Part shown: one piece after another, positions 36,220-46,400 of the stretch
Position numbering within the stretch: the first letter of the stretch is position 1
Layout of the letters: the number at the start of each line of letters is the position of its first letter
Assembly (NCBI GenBank): GCA_964608315.1
Contig: CAZSNF010000019.1
Span: 1 to 64,000 of the forward strand
Source of the DNA: VXPQ01 sp964608315
Lineage (GTDB): Bacteria; Bacteroidota; Rhodothermia; Rhodothermales; VXPQ01
Length of the DNA stretch: 64,000 bases
Reading direction: 5' to 3'
Program-made: the position numbers and the translations under genes
The notes under the pieces: model-generated
What the model was told of the DNA's origin: nothing
What the model saw: the letters and a program-made list of their open reading frames with translations, nothing else
The model's database searches: none

Positions 36220-39200
36220 ACCGTATCGCAATCATAAATTCCACAAGGTCGCGGATATCCCGCTCCGAAAGCAAGACGGACATATCGGGCATGGCGGAAG
36301 GCCCCCCGGCTGCGCCAAAGCCCGGGGCAATGCGCGCCGCCGGATCCACAAGGGATTCAAGCAACTGCTCCCGGCTCAACTGCGATCCGATCCCGACAAG
36401 AGACGGCCCCACGCCATCCTCTCCGCTCGTCGCATGGCAGCGGGTGCACTCGCCGGCGGCGTTCCCCAGAAAAACCTGACGGCCCCGCCGCCGGTTTCCG
36501 CCATAGAGGGCCGCAGCGAAGGGCGGATTCGCATCCCGCCAGGCCTGCGCCCGCGCTTTCAGGGCCTCGGACCCCGCCCCCTCCGCGGCTTCAAGAATAT
36601 CCAGGCGAATTTCCGGAACGGCGTCTCCGCTTTCGAGGCGATCCAGCAATTCGACCAGCACGGCGTCCGTCTGCGCGGAAGGCAATCCGCTCAATGTGGC
36701 CAGCGCGCTTTGCTGTTCGGGAATCCCGCCCTCCCGCAGGGCGTCGCCGAGCACGGACGCCACGACGTCGTTGCTCAAATCGGCTTCCGGCGCCAGTTCG
36801 AGCGCCAGCATGCGCACTTCGGCGCTCGAGTCCGCCAGCGCGCGGCGCAGGGCGGCGGCATGATCCGCATCCGACAGGGCGAAAAGCGCCTTCAGGGCCG
36901 CCGTGCGGACTTTTTCCGCATCGTCCATGTTCAGCCGATCCGCAAGCAAGGCGTCCATCCCATCGACATCCAGGCGAGCCGCAGCAACCACCGCGGCTTC
37001 GCGCACCTCTGCGCTTGCATCCGCCAGCAATGTTTCGGTCAGGGGCGCAACCGCTTTCCGCGCAGCGTTCGCCGGACGCTGCACAGGACCCAGATACGCG
37101 CCGTCCACCCGATCGAGCGTAGACGGCTCCGCCCAAACCCCCAGCGCCGCAATGGCTTCCGCCCGCATGGCCGCAGGCGCATCGGTTCGCGCGGCGTAGG
37201 CCGCCAGACGCTCCGCGTCCGCATCGCCGCCCACCCGCAGGTTGGCGCTTACGGCCCGACGCAAAAGCGGCTCATTCTCGAAATCGGTCACATCCAGCAG
37301 GGCAGCCAACGCGGGAAGCGCCTCGGGAATGCCGCCATCGTCGTTGATGGCGCGCGCCGCCTCGGTCGCCACCCTTTCGTCGGAATCGGCGAGAAACGTC
37401 GCCACCTCTTCGCGTCCCATCCGGCGCAGCGCAAGCACCGCCCCGATACGGACCGCGCCGGAAGCATGCCCCAGCAGATCCGCAAGCGCTTCCGCGTCCC
37501 CGATCCGCGCCAGCGCCAGCGAACCTGCATGGCGCAGATACACATCCTGTCCGCTGGCCTCTTCCAGCAGCGTGATCAACCCGTCCAGCGCAGGGCGATG
37601 GGCCATGCGCCCAAGCGCCTCCGCTGCAAAGAAACGAACCCGGTCGGATTCGTCGGACAGCAACGGAACCAGCGCATCGCCCGCCGCCGCGTAGCGGACG
37701 TCGCCCAACACCTTCGCAGCCTGCGCGCGCATTTCCGGGTCCGGATCGTCAAGCAGGGCGACCAGCGGCTCGGCCTGCTCGACGTCCCGCAACGCCAGCT
37801 GCCACAAACCCCATACGCCATGGATGCGGGCCAGCGGCGTTTGCGCCTGCCGAACGGCTTGCAAGAACGTTTCCGCATCCCCCCGGCGCGCCAGCTCGAA
37901 CTGCGCTTTCTGTCGCACCCGCATGTCCGCATGGCCCAGCATATAATGCAACGCATCCGGCGCAACCAGTTCGAAATCCGTCGCAAGCAGCGTACGCACC
38001 TCGTTGCGCTGCATTTCGTCCGGCTCGGCGGCGTCCAGTTTCCAGACGCGCCCGGCGCCCTTCGAGCGCCATCCGTCGATCCAGTCGGTAAAATACAAGG
38101 CGCCGTCCGGGCCGAACGCCAGCCCGGTGGCCAGTACGCTTTTTACGGCGACGTCTTCTTCCGCGAGTTCGAAACCCGCTCCTTTCGGCGCAAGGCGAAA
38201 GGCGTGAATGTCCGACGTAAAGGCAGACCCGGTGTACTCGGACATGAAAAACCGACCGCGCCACGCTTCGTTCAGGGCCGCGCCCGGATTATATACGACG
38301 CCTGTCGGACCGTCATGGTAATTCATGATCGGGGGGGTAATAAAGGCCGGTTGCCCTTCGAAATGCGGCAGATACATCCCCTCGTCCATCCAGGGCTTCC
38401 AGGAATTGTTCGTTTCCTGATGATATTTCCCGAATTGCCAGTGCGTCCGCCAACCGCTGTCGGAACCCTCGACGAGGTATACGAGCCGCTCGCTTTCGTT
38501 CGGATGATCCCCGTCGTTGTCCACGCTGATCAGGTTGCCGTGCGCGTCGAAATCGAATTCGTGCGTATTGCGCAGTCCGCGGGCAAACCACTCCAGCCCG
38601 GACCCGTCGGGAAAAGCCCGGAGAATAGCGCCCTGATGCGGGTAGTGAACAGATTCCCCTTCCTGCGACGCAAGGCTCAGACCCATATCGCCGACGCCCC
38701 AGTAAATGCGTCCTTCCGGTCCCATGACCACGCCGGAAACGCCATGGCCGGAAAATCCGGGATGGACATTGAACCCCCAACCGAGAGTCGTTACGTCCGA
38801 AACGCCCGGCGAAGGATTCCCCAGTGCGTTCGCCAGCCGGTACACGCCCGGCGCCGCCCCCAGATAGATATCGTCTTCGTGCGCCATCAGCCCCCCGAGA
38901 ATATCCGAAACCGGCGTATTGAACCCGGAAACCAGTACGTGCGCCCGATCCGCTACGCCGTCCGAATCGCTGTCCTCCAGGCGATAGAGCCGCTCCTTGA
39001 CCACGGTCAGATCGCGCCAGTCCCGGGATCCGTCTTCGTTGAGATCGGGCATCCATTCGTTCTCGTCGCTCGCCTCCGGGGCCATAACCCTCTTCAAAAA
39101 GGCCTCGAAGTCGTGGACCGTCTTCATTGCAAGCCCTTCGAGGCGCCAGTCCGGATGCTGTCGTATGTCCAGCAAGCCCATCGTGCGGCTGGACCTTGTC

Positions 39201-39562
39201 ACCAGCACCTCGCCGGTGTTCGCCACGTCAATGGCGACGGGGTCCTCGATCAGGTCCTCCGTGGCGTACATGGAAAGTACGAGCCCCGCTGCAGGAGACG
39301 CATCGACGGACGCGGCGATTTCCCTCGCCTTCTCTGCGGTTTCGGCGGGATCCGCCTCAATCACAGGTTCGGAGGCGAAAACGAAGGGCAGCGTATCCGG
39401 AGGAACGACGGCCCGCTCGTCGCCGGCGTCCCGCATGGGGCCGCAGGCGGAAAACACGACGAGAAACAACGCGATCGGCGCCGGAGCGAACCGGCGAAAA
39501 CGGCAGAAAAAACGAAACATGGAAAACGTAACGAGCATGATGAACATCGGAGGCGAACGCAT
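36218..39562 (-). CDS. Propeller/HEAT/cytochrome c lipoprotein (putative membrane-bound dehydrogenase type)
   Basis: A 1114-aa secreted lipoprotein (lipobox LFLVVFSAC). The N-terminal half is a six-bladed-propeller sugar-dehydrogenase-like domain of the kind annotated as putative membrane-bound dehydrogenase in Planctomycetes and marine Bacteroidota (FSGHGVSGVVMGPEGRIYWG, RGLRNTHEFDFDAHGN, DGALYFTDWIDG). About 450 residues of HEAT repeats follow, then a C-terminal cytochrome c domain with heme motif CTRCH and axial Met region SAMPDMSVLLSERDI. It probably oxidises a sugar-type substrate and passes electrons to heme. ATG 39520 gives a more typical lipoprotein signal and is the main alternative start. 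The stop codon is partly made by a MITE end. Confidence 0.82.
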   Translation of the reverse strand: MRSPPMFIMLVTFSMFRFFCRFRRFAPAPIALFLVVFSACGPMRDAGDERAVVPPDTLPFVFASEPVIEADPAETAEKAREIAASVDASPAAGLVLSMYATEDLIEDPVAIDVANTGEVLVTRSSRTMGLLDIRQHPDWRLEGLAMKTVHDFEAFLKRVMAPEASDENEWMPDLNEDGSRDWRDLTVVKERLYRLEDSDSDGVADRAHVLVSGFNTPVSDILGGLMAHEDDIYLGAAPGVYRLANALGNPSPGVSDVTTLGWGFNVHPGFSGHGVSGVVMGPEGRIYWGVGDMGLSLASQEGESVHYPHQGAILRAFPDGSGLEWFARGLRNTHEFDFDAHGNLISVDNDGDHPNESERLVYLVEGSDSGWRTHWQFGKYHQETNNSWKPWMDEGMYLPHFEGQPAFITPPIMNYHDGPTGVVYNPGAALNEAWRGRFFMSEYTGSAFTSDIHAFRLAPKGAGFELAEEDVAVKSVLATGLAFGPDGALYFTDWIDGWRSKGAGRVWKLDAAEPDEMQRNEVRTLLATDFELVAPDALHYMLGHADMRVRQKAQFELARRGDAETFLQAVRQAQTPLARIHGVWGLWQLALRDVEQAEPLVALLDDPDPEMRAQAAKVLGDVRYAAAGDALVPLLSDESDRVRFFAAEALGRMAHRPALDGLITLLEEASGQDVYLRHAGSLALARIGDAEALADLLGHASGAVRIGAVLALRRMGREEVATFLADSDERVATEAARAINDDGGIPEALPALAALLDVTDFENEPLLRRAVSANLRVGGDADAERLAAYAARTDAPAAMRAEAIAALGVWAEPSTLDRVDGAYLGPVQRPANAARKAVAPLTETLLADASAEVREAAVVAAARLDVDGMDALLADRLNMDDAEKVRTAALKALFALSDADHAAALRRALADSSAEVRMLALELAPEADLSNDVVASVLGDALREGGIPEQQSALATLSGLPSAQTDAVLVELLDRLESGDAVPEIRLDILEAAEGAGSEALKARAQAWRDANPPFAAALYGGNRRRGRQVFLGNAAGECTRCHATSGEDGVGPSLVGIGSQLSREQLLESLVDPAARIAPGFGAAGGPSAMPDMSVLLSERDIRDLVEFMIAIR

Positions 39563-39604
39563 CGTATGCAACGCGGCATCCTCAAAAACGCTTCAGAATG
39601 TAAC

Positions 39605-39859
39605 GGATACTCTGATCAAAACCACTTCGCTCAGCGCGTCACTGTTGCCTGCAAGGCACATCATGATTGCCTTGTTGAAATCAGCAAGAACCACTGTGGA
39701 TTCAGTGCGTTGGGGACGTGACGCGCCCTTCGGGAGGCTGCGAGAGGCGCGCTGGCTGTGTCATTCCTCATTATGTGGGGCCTGCCACATTGCTTCGTCA
39801 TTCCTTGCCAGCGCACCCCTCGCAAGCCTCTGAGCTTTGTGGACTTAATCAGAGTATCC
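39605..39859 (+). mobile_element. 255-bp MITE-like element (family 1), with TAAC target duplication
   Basis: Ends GGATACTCTGAT (39605) and its reverse complement (to 39859) are flanked by a TAAC direct repeat at 39601-39604 and 39860-39863. The interior matches the element at 51976-52229 in inverted orientation (TTATGTGGGGCCTGCC, GCTTCGTCATTCCTTGCCAG, CTCGCAAGCCTCTGAGCTTTG). No coding capacity. Its right end lies 20 bases before the ogt start. Confidence 0.82.
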
Positions 39860-39879
39860 TAACAATAGAAAATTCCTGT

Positions 39880-40590
39880 ATGGGAATCCACCGGAAAACG
39901 AACCGGAAGCTCCCTTCGGCGGCGACGCTGAACAGGGCCTTGCGCGAGGCAGCGGAGCCACGCGACGAATACGGCCCCTCCGGGGAGGGCGAGCAAGGCG
40001 CCGTCCGGCTGTGGTTTGCAGATACGCCGCTCGGACCAGCGCTGGTCGGCGGCGTCGGCGGCGGGCTGTGCCTGCTCGCGTTTCCGCCCGACGAAACGCT
40101 CGGCGAGACGGGCGAACGGCCTGTATCCGTCTATGAATATATTGCGAATACGGCGCGGCGATTCGCCCTGCCGGTTTCCCGGGACAATTCGGCGAGCAAC
40201 CCGCTGGCAAACCAGCTGGCGAAAGAACTGGACGAATGGTTTTCCGGAGCGAGGCGGGATTTCGAGATACCGCTTGTCCTGCGCGGCACGCCATTTCAGC
40301 GAAGCGTATGGGAGGCGCTCCGCGCCATACCGTACGGAGCAGTGCGGTCCTACGGCGAATTGGCGAAATCGCTCGGTAAATCCGACGCAGTGCGGGCGGT
40401 AGGCGCCGCAAACGGACGCAATCCTGTCGCGATCATCGTACCTTGCCACCGGGTGATCGGAGCGAACGGCTCCCTCACGGGCTATGCGGGCGGCCTGGAG
40501 CGCAAGCGGCTCCTGCTCGCCCTCGAACAAAGCAACGCGCCGCAGGGGCAGGGAGCCTTGTTCGAAAAGCCGTCCTCCCCTACTCCGTAA
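39880..40590 (+). CDS. ogt: Methylated-DNA-[protein]-cysteine S-methyltransferase
   Basis: Repairs O6-alkylguanine in DNA by moving the alkyl group to its own cysteine. The 236-aa protein has the complete family core: GTPFQRSVWEALRAIPYG, TYGEL-type VRSYGELAKSLG, AVGAANGRNPVAIIVPCHRV with acceptor Cys189, and the LTGYAGGLERKRLLL end. A ribonuclease-H-like N-terminal domain precedes it. The ATG at 39880 follows the MITE end by 20 bases. Its 3' end overlaps the convergent UPF0182 gene by 11 bases. Confidence 0.94.
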   Translation: MGIHRKTNRKLPSAATLNRALREAAEPRDEYGPSGEGEQGAVRLWFADTPLGPALVGGVGGGLCLLAFPPDETLGETGERPVSVYEYIANTARRFALPVSRDNSASNPLANQLAKELDEWFSGARRDFEIPLVLRGTPFQRSVWEALRAIPYGAVRSYGELAKSLGKSDAVRAVGAANGRNPVAIIVPCHRVIGANGSLTGYAGGLERKRLLLALEQSNAPQGQGALFEKPSSPTP

Positions 40591-43351
40591 TCGCCTGGTC
40601 CAGTTCCTCCATCAACGCGCCGTACTGCGCCCAGTCGCCGGATTCGAAGGCTTCGCGCAAGCGGCTCCACAACGTGCGTACGCGCGCCAGGTCGTCCGGC
40701 GACACGGTCGGAGGAGCGGCAAGCGCCGCATCTCCGGCGTCCGGCGTCGATTGCCCGGAATACTCCACAGAAGAAGCCGTCCTGCGCCCGAACAGTTCGG
40801 CCAGCGACTCGTCCAGGGTAGGCTCCATGGCGATATCGTCCCCGAACGCCACGATCACCCGCTGCAATTGCGGAATGTCCACGCCCTCCGCCAGCAGAAA
40901 CACCGGTTCGACGTAAAGGAACGAATTCTCAATGGGGATCACCATAAGATTGCCCCGGATCACCCGCGAACCGCGCTGATCCCACAAGGCCAGCTGCTGG
41001 GAAATCTCCGGATCCTGATCGACGCGGGCCTCGATCTGGGCCGGTCCGTAAATAAGGCGCTGCTTGGGCAACTTGTACACCACGAGGCGGCCGTACTCCT
41101 CCGGATCGGATTTCGCCGCCATCCATGCAATCATGTTGTCCCTGTTTTCAGGCGTCAGCGGACTGATCAACATGAACTCCAGCGGACCGCGGACGTCTTC
41201 CGCCGCCGCGTCGTCGGCGCCCGAAGGGAGCCGGGCCAGCACATAATACGGCTCCATGACGAGCTGCTGCCCTCCGTATTTTTCGAAGGGCTGCGTCCAC
41301 AAGTCTTCGTTGTTGTAGAATACCTGCGGATTGGTCATGTGATAGCGATTGAATCGCTCAATCTGTATTTCGAACAAATCCTGCGGATACCGGAAATGAC
41401 GCTCCAGTTGCGGGGGCATCTCTTCGCGCGCCTTGAACAGATTCGGGAAGATCGAGCGGTACACCTGCAATACGGGGTCCTCGTCGTCCACCACATAGTA
41501 ATCCACCGCGCCGTCGTAGGCGTCCACCACGATCTTCACCGAATTCCGTATGTAATTGAAATTCCGGAACGGCTGGGAATACGGGAAATTCCGCGAGGTC
41601 GTGTAGGCGTCCTGCACCCAGTACAGCCGGTCGCCGCCCATCACGAGATAGGGATCCCTGTCCAGTTCGAGGAACGGGGTAATCTGCCGGATGCGCTCCT
41701 GTACGCTGCGCCATATTTGCAGCCTGCTTTCGGAATGAATGTAGTCCGAGAGGAGGATATTGACGTCGCGAAGCTCCCAGGCGTACAGCAAGCGATGAAA
41801 CAGGGTGCGGATGGGCAGCCCGCCCTGTCCCTCGTACGAATTGTACACATTTGCGTCGCCGCTGGGATAATGCAATTCTTCGGCCCCCGTATTCACGATG
41901 TAGTAGCCGCCTACGTCTTCTTCGCCGTAATAAATGGCCGGATTATCCACGGTCAGTTCCTCGTACCCGAAATTCGGAGGCAAGTCCTTGACCACAAGAA
42001 TCGGCTCGCCCTGACTGTTCATCTCCGTAACGGGACTCATGGCCAGACCGTACCCGTGCGTAAAGATCAGGCGCCGGTTTACCCAGTTGTCTGCCTGGCC
42101 CGGCAAATCCGCGGATATTTCGCGCGACGATATCATCACCTGCGTCACATCGCCGCCGTACTCGTACCGGTCGTTGTCCACGGAGAAAAATTCGTAGTAC
42201 GTACGGATTTCCTGGAGCTGCTTGTAGGTCTGGATCAGCAACCGGGGATCCCAGAGCCGGATATTGTCCACGGCGTCCTGGTTTTTCCGGATATCCTCGA
42301 TGCGGAGCGTGTCGTTGGCTTCGTACTCGATCTCCGTAACGTCATGGAGATTGTACGCCAGCCGGGTCATGGCGATGTTGTGCTCCAGGTACGGCGTCTC
42401 CAGTTCGAGTTCGTTCGGTTCTACGATAAACTGCTGCACCATGCCGGGAAGCGCCATGCGCCCCAGCGCCCAGGCCGCCACAGCCACGCCGACCGCGGCG
42501 CCCATCATCCGGCGCGAGACGGTCCGCCTCGTGCTCGCGACCAGGAAAACGGCAAGCAACGCCACCGCGATCAGCACAATCCAGAGCGCGGGCAGCACAA
42601 TATGCACATCGGTATATCCCGCCCCGAAAACAATTCCCTGCGAGGAAAAGAGAATCTCGTAGCGATCCAGAAAAAGGCCTGCCGCAAGCAGCAGCAACCA
42701 GAGCGCGGCATTCAGTTTGAGGTGCGCGCGGACATTCTTTCGGGCCTGTACGCCTTGACGGATACCCTTGAAGGTCAGGAGGCGCAACATCGAATAAACG
42801 GCGAGCAGCGCAAGCAGCGTAAGAAAAACAAGCAACGCAAAAGACGTTTGCATCATCTCCCAGAACGGGAGCTGGAACATGTAAAAGCCAAGGTCTTTCC
42901 CGAAAATGGGGTCGTTCTGTCCAAACGGCTCGTTCCATAGAAACCGAAGCGATTCGTCCCACCCGAGGTAGAACGTGAACGCGAACAACAGGGCGAAAAA
43001 CAGCGCGGCGCCGGTCAATATCTTCTTCACGCGGCCGTATTGTTTCGGTTCGCCGAGATTCAGTTCGATTTCCTGAAGCGGCGTGCCGGCGAAAGTCGCC
43101 CAACGCAATTCGCCGGCCAGCATACGCGCATTGGCGACCAGAAAAACGCCCGCAACCATGAATGCAAGCACGCCAAGGCTTATCTTGGCTAACTTGAGGG
43201 TCCAGAAAACGCCCTCGTACCCTGCCTGGCGCATCCACATCCATTCGAAAATGACGGAGGTGGAAATGCTCAGGACGATGAGCGGAACAACGATATAGAG
43301 CAGAATGCGAAAGCGTCGCGGCATGGGATCGTAGTTATGGATGAAGGCCAT
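40580..43351 (-). CDS. UPF0182 family membrane protein
   Basis: A 923-aa protein with about seven N-terminal membrane helices (residues 10-330) and a large extracytoplasmic domain of some 560 residues. Recognisable UPF0182 features are the YTDVHIVLPALWIVL helix, NIRLWDPRLLIQTYKQLQEIR, FVTHGYG-type RLIFTHGYGLAMSPV, WVQDAYTTSRNFPYS and PEEYGRLVVYKLPKQRLIYGP. The function of the family is unknown. UPF0182 is best known from actinobacteria, cyanobacteria and some clostridia. Start alternatives include the ATG nine codons in (MPRRFRILLY). Confidence 0.92.
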   Translation of the reverse strand: MAFIHNYDPMPRRFRILLYIVVPLIVLSISTSVIFEWMWMRQAGYEGVFWTLKLAKISLGVLAFMVAGVFLVANARMLAGELRWATFAGTPLQEIELNLGEPKQYGRVKKILTGAALFFALLFAFTFYLGWDESLRFLWNEPFGQNDPIFGKDLGFYMFQLPFWEMMQTSFALLVFLTLLALLAVYSMLRLLTFKGIRQGVQARKNVRAHLKLNAALWLLLLAAGLFLDRYEILFSSQGIVFGAGYTDVHIVLPALWIVLIAVALLAVFLVASTRRTVSRRMMGAAVGVAVAAWALGRMALPGMVQQFIVEPNELELETPYLEHNIAMTRLAYNLHDVTEIEYEANDTLRIEDIRKNQDAVDNIRLWDPRLLIQTYKQLQEIRTYYEFFSVDNDRYEYGGDVTQVMISSREISADLPGQADNWVNRRLIFTHGYGLAMSPVTEMNSQGEPILVVKDLPPNFGYEELTVDNPAIYYGEEDVGGYYIVNTGAEELHYPSGDANVYNSYEGQGGLPIRTLFHRLLYAWELRDVNILLSDYIHSESRLQIWRSVQERIRQITPFLELDRDPYLVMGGDRLYWVQDAYTTSRNFPYSQPFRNFNYIRNSVKIVVDAYDGAVDYYVVDDEDPVLQVYRSIFPNLFKAREEMPPQLERHFRYPQDLFEIQIERFNRYHMTNPQVFYNNEDLWTQPFEKYGGQQLVMEPYYVLARLPSGADDAAAEDVRGPLEFMLISPLTPENRDNMIAWMAAKSDPEEYGRLVVYKLPKQRLIYGPAQIEARVDQDPEISQQLALWDQRGSRVIRGNLMVIPIENSFLYVEPVFLLAEGVDIPQLQRVIVAFGDDIAMEPTLDESLAELFGRRTASSVEYSGQSTPDAGDAALAAPPTVSPDDLARVRTLWSRLREAFESGDWAQYGALMEELDQAITE

Positions 43352-43458
43352 GTCCCGAAAAGCAGATAAATCCCGTTGTCTTTTCGGATCGGATTCGTTG
43401 AATATTGTGCGCTTCGTGCAATATACCCATCAAAATCATACGATGTAACGAGCATAAT

Positions 43459-46400
43459 ATGTCAGGCTTTCCCAAAAACTTGTCGATGCGCCGCCGCGCC
43501 CGAAGGATTTTCCGGTTGGCACGGGCGACGCAGGCTACGTTGCTCCCGCTCGCCTTCGGAACAGCCGCCGCGCAGGACGCCGCGCCGGTCATAAACGAGT
43601 TTATGGCCTCGAACGCGACCACGCTGTACGACGAGGACGGGGAGGCTTCGGACTGGATCGAACTGCATAACCCGACCGGACAGGCGATCGATCTCGGCGG
43701 ATGGGCGCTCACCGATAACGAGGATCAGCCCGACAAGTGGATATTTTCGGGCAAAACGCTGAATGCCGGAGAGTACTTCGTCGCGTTCGCTTCCGGCAAG
43801 GACCGTCAGCCGAGCGACGGCGGCGTCTGGAACAGCGTGGTGCGGCGCGGCGACCTGTTTCGCTATTTTCCGGGTACCGAACAGCCCCCCGCCAACTGGA
43901 ACCAGCCGGGGTTCGACGCAAGCGAGTGGGACGAGGGCGCCAGCGCGCTCGGATACGAACGGGAAGCCGGGGGGGCGGACATTCAGACCGAGGTAGACAT
44001 TGAAAATCTGCTCTCCCTGTACGCGCGCATCGAATTTACGGTGGACAACCCGGACGACGTACTCCAGGCCGTGTTGCACATGGACTACGACGACGGGTTC
44101 GTGGCGTACCTGAACGGTCAGGAAATCGCCCGCAGCTTCATGAATTCGGGCGTCCCCTCCTTCGACGCCCCGGCTTCGGGCCTGCACGAGGCGATGATCT
44201 ACCAGGGCGGCGAGCCGGAGCCGTTCGCCATATCGAATCCGCAAGACCTGCTCAGGGCAGGCGCGAACGTACTGGCCGTCCAGGCGCATAACGCTAACGC
44301 CGCCTCTTCGGACCTTACGCTCATCCCGTTCCTTTCCCTGCGAACGGAAACGCGCCCGGCGGCATACCGGGGGCCGGCCCCGCAAATCACGTTCGCTTCC
44401 CGGAGCGAGTTTCATACCAACTTCCGCCTTGCCCGCGCCGGCGAATACCTTGCGCTCGTCGACCCGAACGGACAACCCGTATCCGAGTTTGCCCCGGAAT
44501 ACCCGGAGCAACGCCCCGACGTGTCGTACGGCCTGATCGACGGGGGGTATACCTGGTTCGACCTGCCCACGCCGGACGGAGCCAACGTACCGGGCGCGAG
44601 CGATGTCCTAGATCCGCCCACGTTCAGCGCGGCGGGCGCCATTCTCCAAGAGCCGTTCTCGCTGTACCTGTTTCCCGAAACGCCCGGCAGCATCGTCCGC
44701 TATACGCTGGACAATTCGGACCCCTCCGAAGAGAACGGGACGCCCTGGACCGAACCGATCTACATAGACGAAACAACCGTGGTGCGCGCCGCCGCCTTCA
44801 TGGAAGGCCTGGAACCCTCGTCCAGCGTGACCCGCACGTACATCTTCCCGAAAGACGTGATCCTGCAATCGCAGGGGAACATGGTAAAAAAGGGATGGCC
44901 TGCGTACTGGGGCGGCAACGACGTGGATATGGGGATGGACCCGGATGTCGTCAAAGGACAGGAAGACGACGTAATGGCGGCGCTGACGGCCGCTCCTTCT
45001 TTTTCCATCGTCCTCCCGTTCGACTCTCTCTTTGGCGGCGCGCGCGGGATATACTCCAACGCGCTCAACTACGGACGAGAATGGGAACGCCCGGCCTCCA
45101 TCGAGCTCATCTACCCGCCAGACTTTCCCCCTGAAACCGGACCCGACGCCCGGCACGGGGATCGGGACGGATTCGCGGTCAACGCAGGCGTGCGCATTCG
45201 CGGGGGATGGAGCCGCAACGACGAGAACCCCAAGCATGCCTTCCGTCTGTATTTTCGGGGCGAATACGGGCCGAGCACCCTTTCCTACGCGCTCTTCGGC
45301 GACGAGGGCGTGGACGAATTCGACAAGTTCGACCTGCGCACCGCCCAGAATTATTCGTGGTCGTTCAACGGCTCTCCGGCCAACACGATGCTTCGCGACG
45401 TGTTCTCCCGGGATACCCAGCGCGACATGGGCGTCCCCTACACCCGCAGCCGGTACTGCCATTTGTACCTGAACGGCCAGTACTGGGGGCTCTTTCAAAC
45501 CCAGGAACGAGCCGATCACTGGCACGGCGCTTCCTATCTGGGCGGCAATCCGGACGACTACGACGTCGTCAAGTCCGCCGGACTGGACGGCGGATACACG
45601 GTGGAGGTTACGGCAGGGGTCTTCGACGACTGGCGCTTTCTTTACGACGAAGCCAATCGGCTGGCCGCGCTGCCCACAGAAGAGGAACGCGACGCGCTGT
45701 ACATGAAACTGCAAGGGCTGAACCCGGACGGGTCGCGCAACCCCGACTACCCGGCGCTGCTGGATGCGGACAACCTGATCCAGTATATGCTCGTCATTTT
45801 CTGGACCGGGAATACGGATGCGCCGATCAACCCGTTCAACGTAACCAACAACTTCTTCGGGATCCGGGAGCGCGGCGGCGAACGAGGCTTCTCCTGGTTT
45901 GCGCACGACAGCGAACATTCGCTCTTTACATCTTCCTTTTTCGGAGACGGCCACAACCGGACCGGGCCCTTTCCCGCAGGAAACCAGTTCCAGTTCAGCA
46001 ACCCGCAGTGGCTTCACCAGCAATTGATGGGATCGAACGAATACCGGCTCCGGTTCGCGGACCTTGCGCAGCGCCACCTGTCCGGCAACGGGACATTGAC
46101 TGCGGCGGAGGCCATAACCCGGTGGACAAGCCGGGCCGACGAAGTGAGCCCGATTATTCTTGCGGAATCGGCCCGCTGGGGAGACTCCAAACGAGAGCCG
46201 GCCTTCACGCCCGCCGACTGGCTCCGGGAGGTAACTTCCGTGCAAAACGGGTTCCTCCCCGCACGGACTCCCGTTATCCTCAAACAACTCGAAAAGACCT
46301 ACCGGTACGAGTTCGGGCAGCCCCACAACGCCCTGGTGGAAGCGCCCCTGTATCCGGCGGTGGACGCACCCGCGTTCAGCCACCTGGAAGGCGAGTCGCC

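Noticed and set aside
36434..39721. 1095-aa plus-strand open frame
   Set aside because: Antisense to the propeller/HEAT/cytochrome gene, which has a heme motif and lipobox in the right order.
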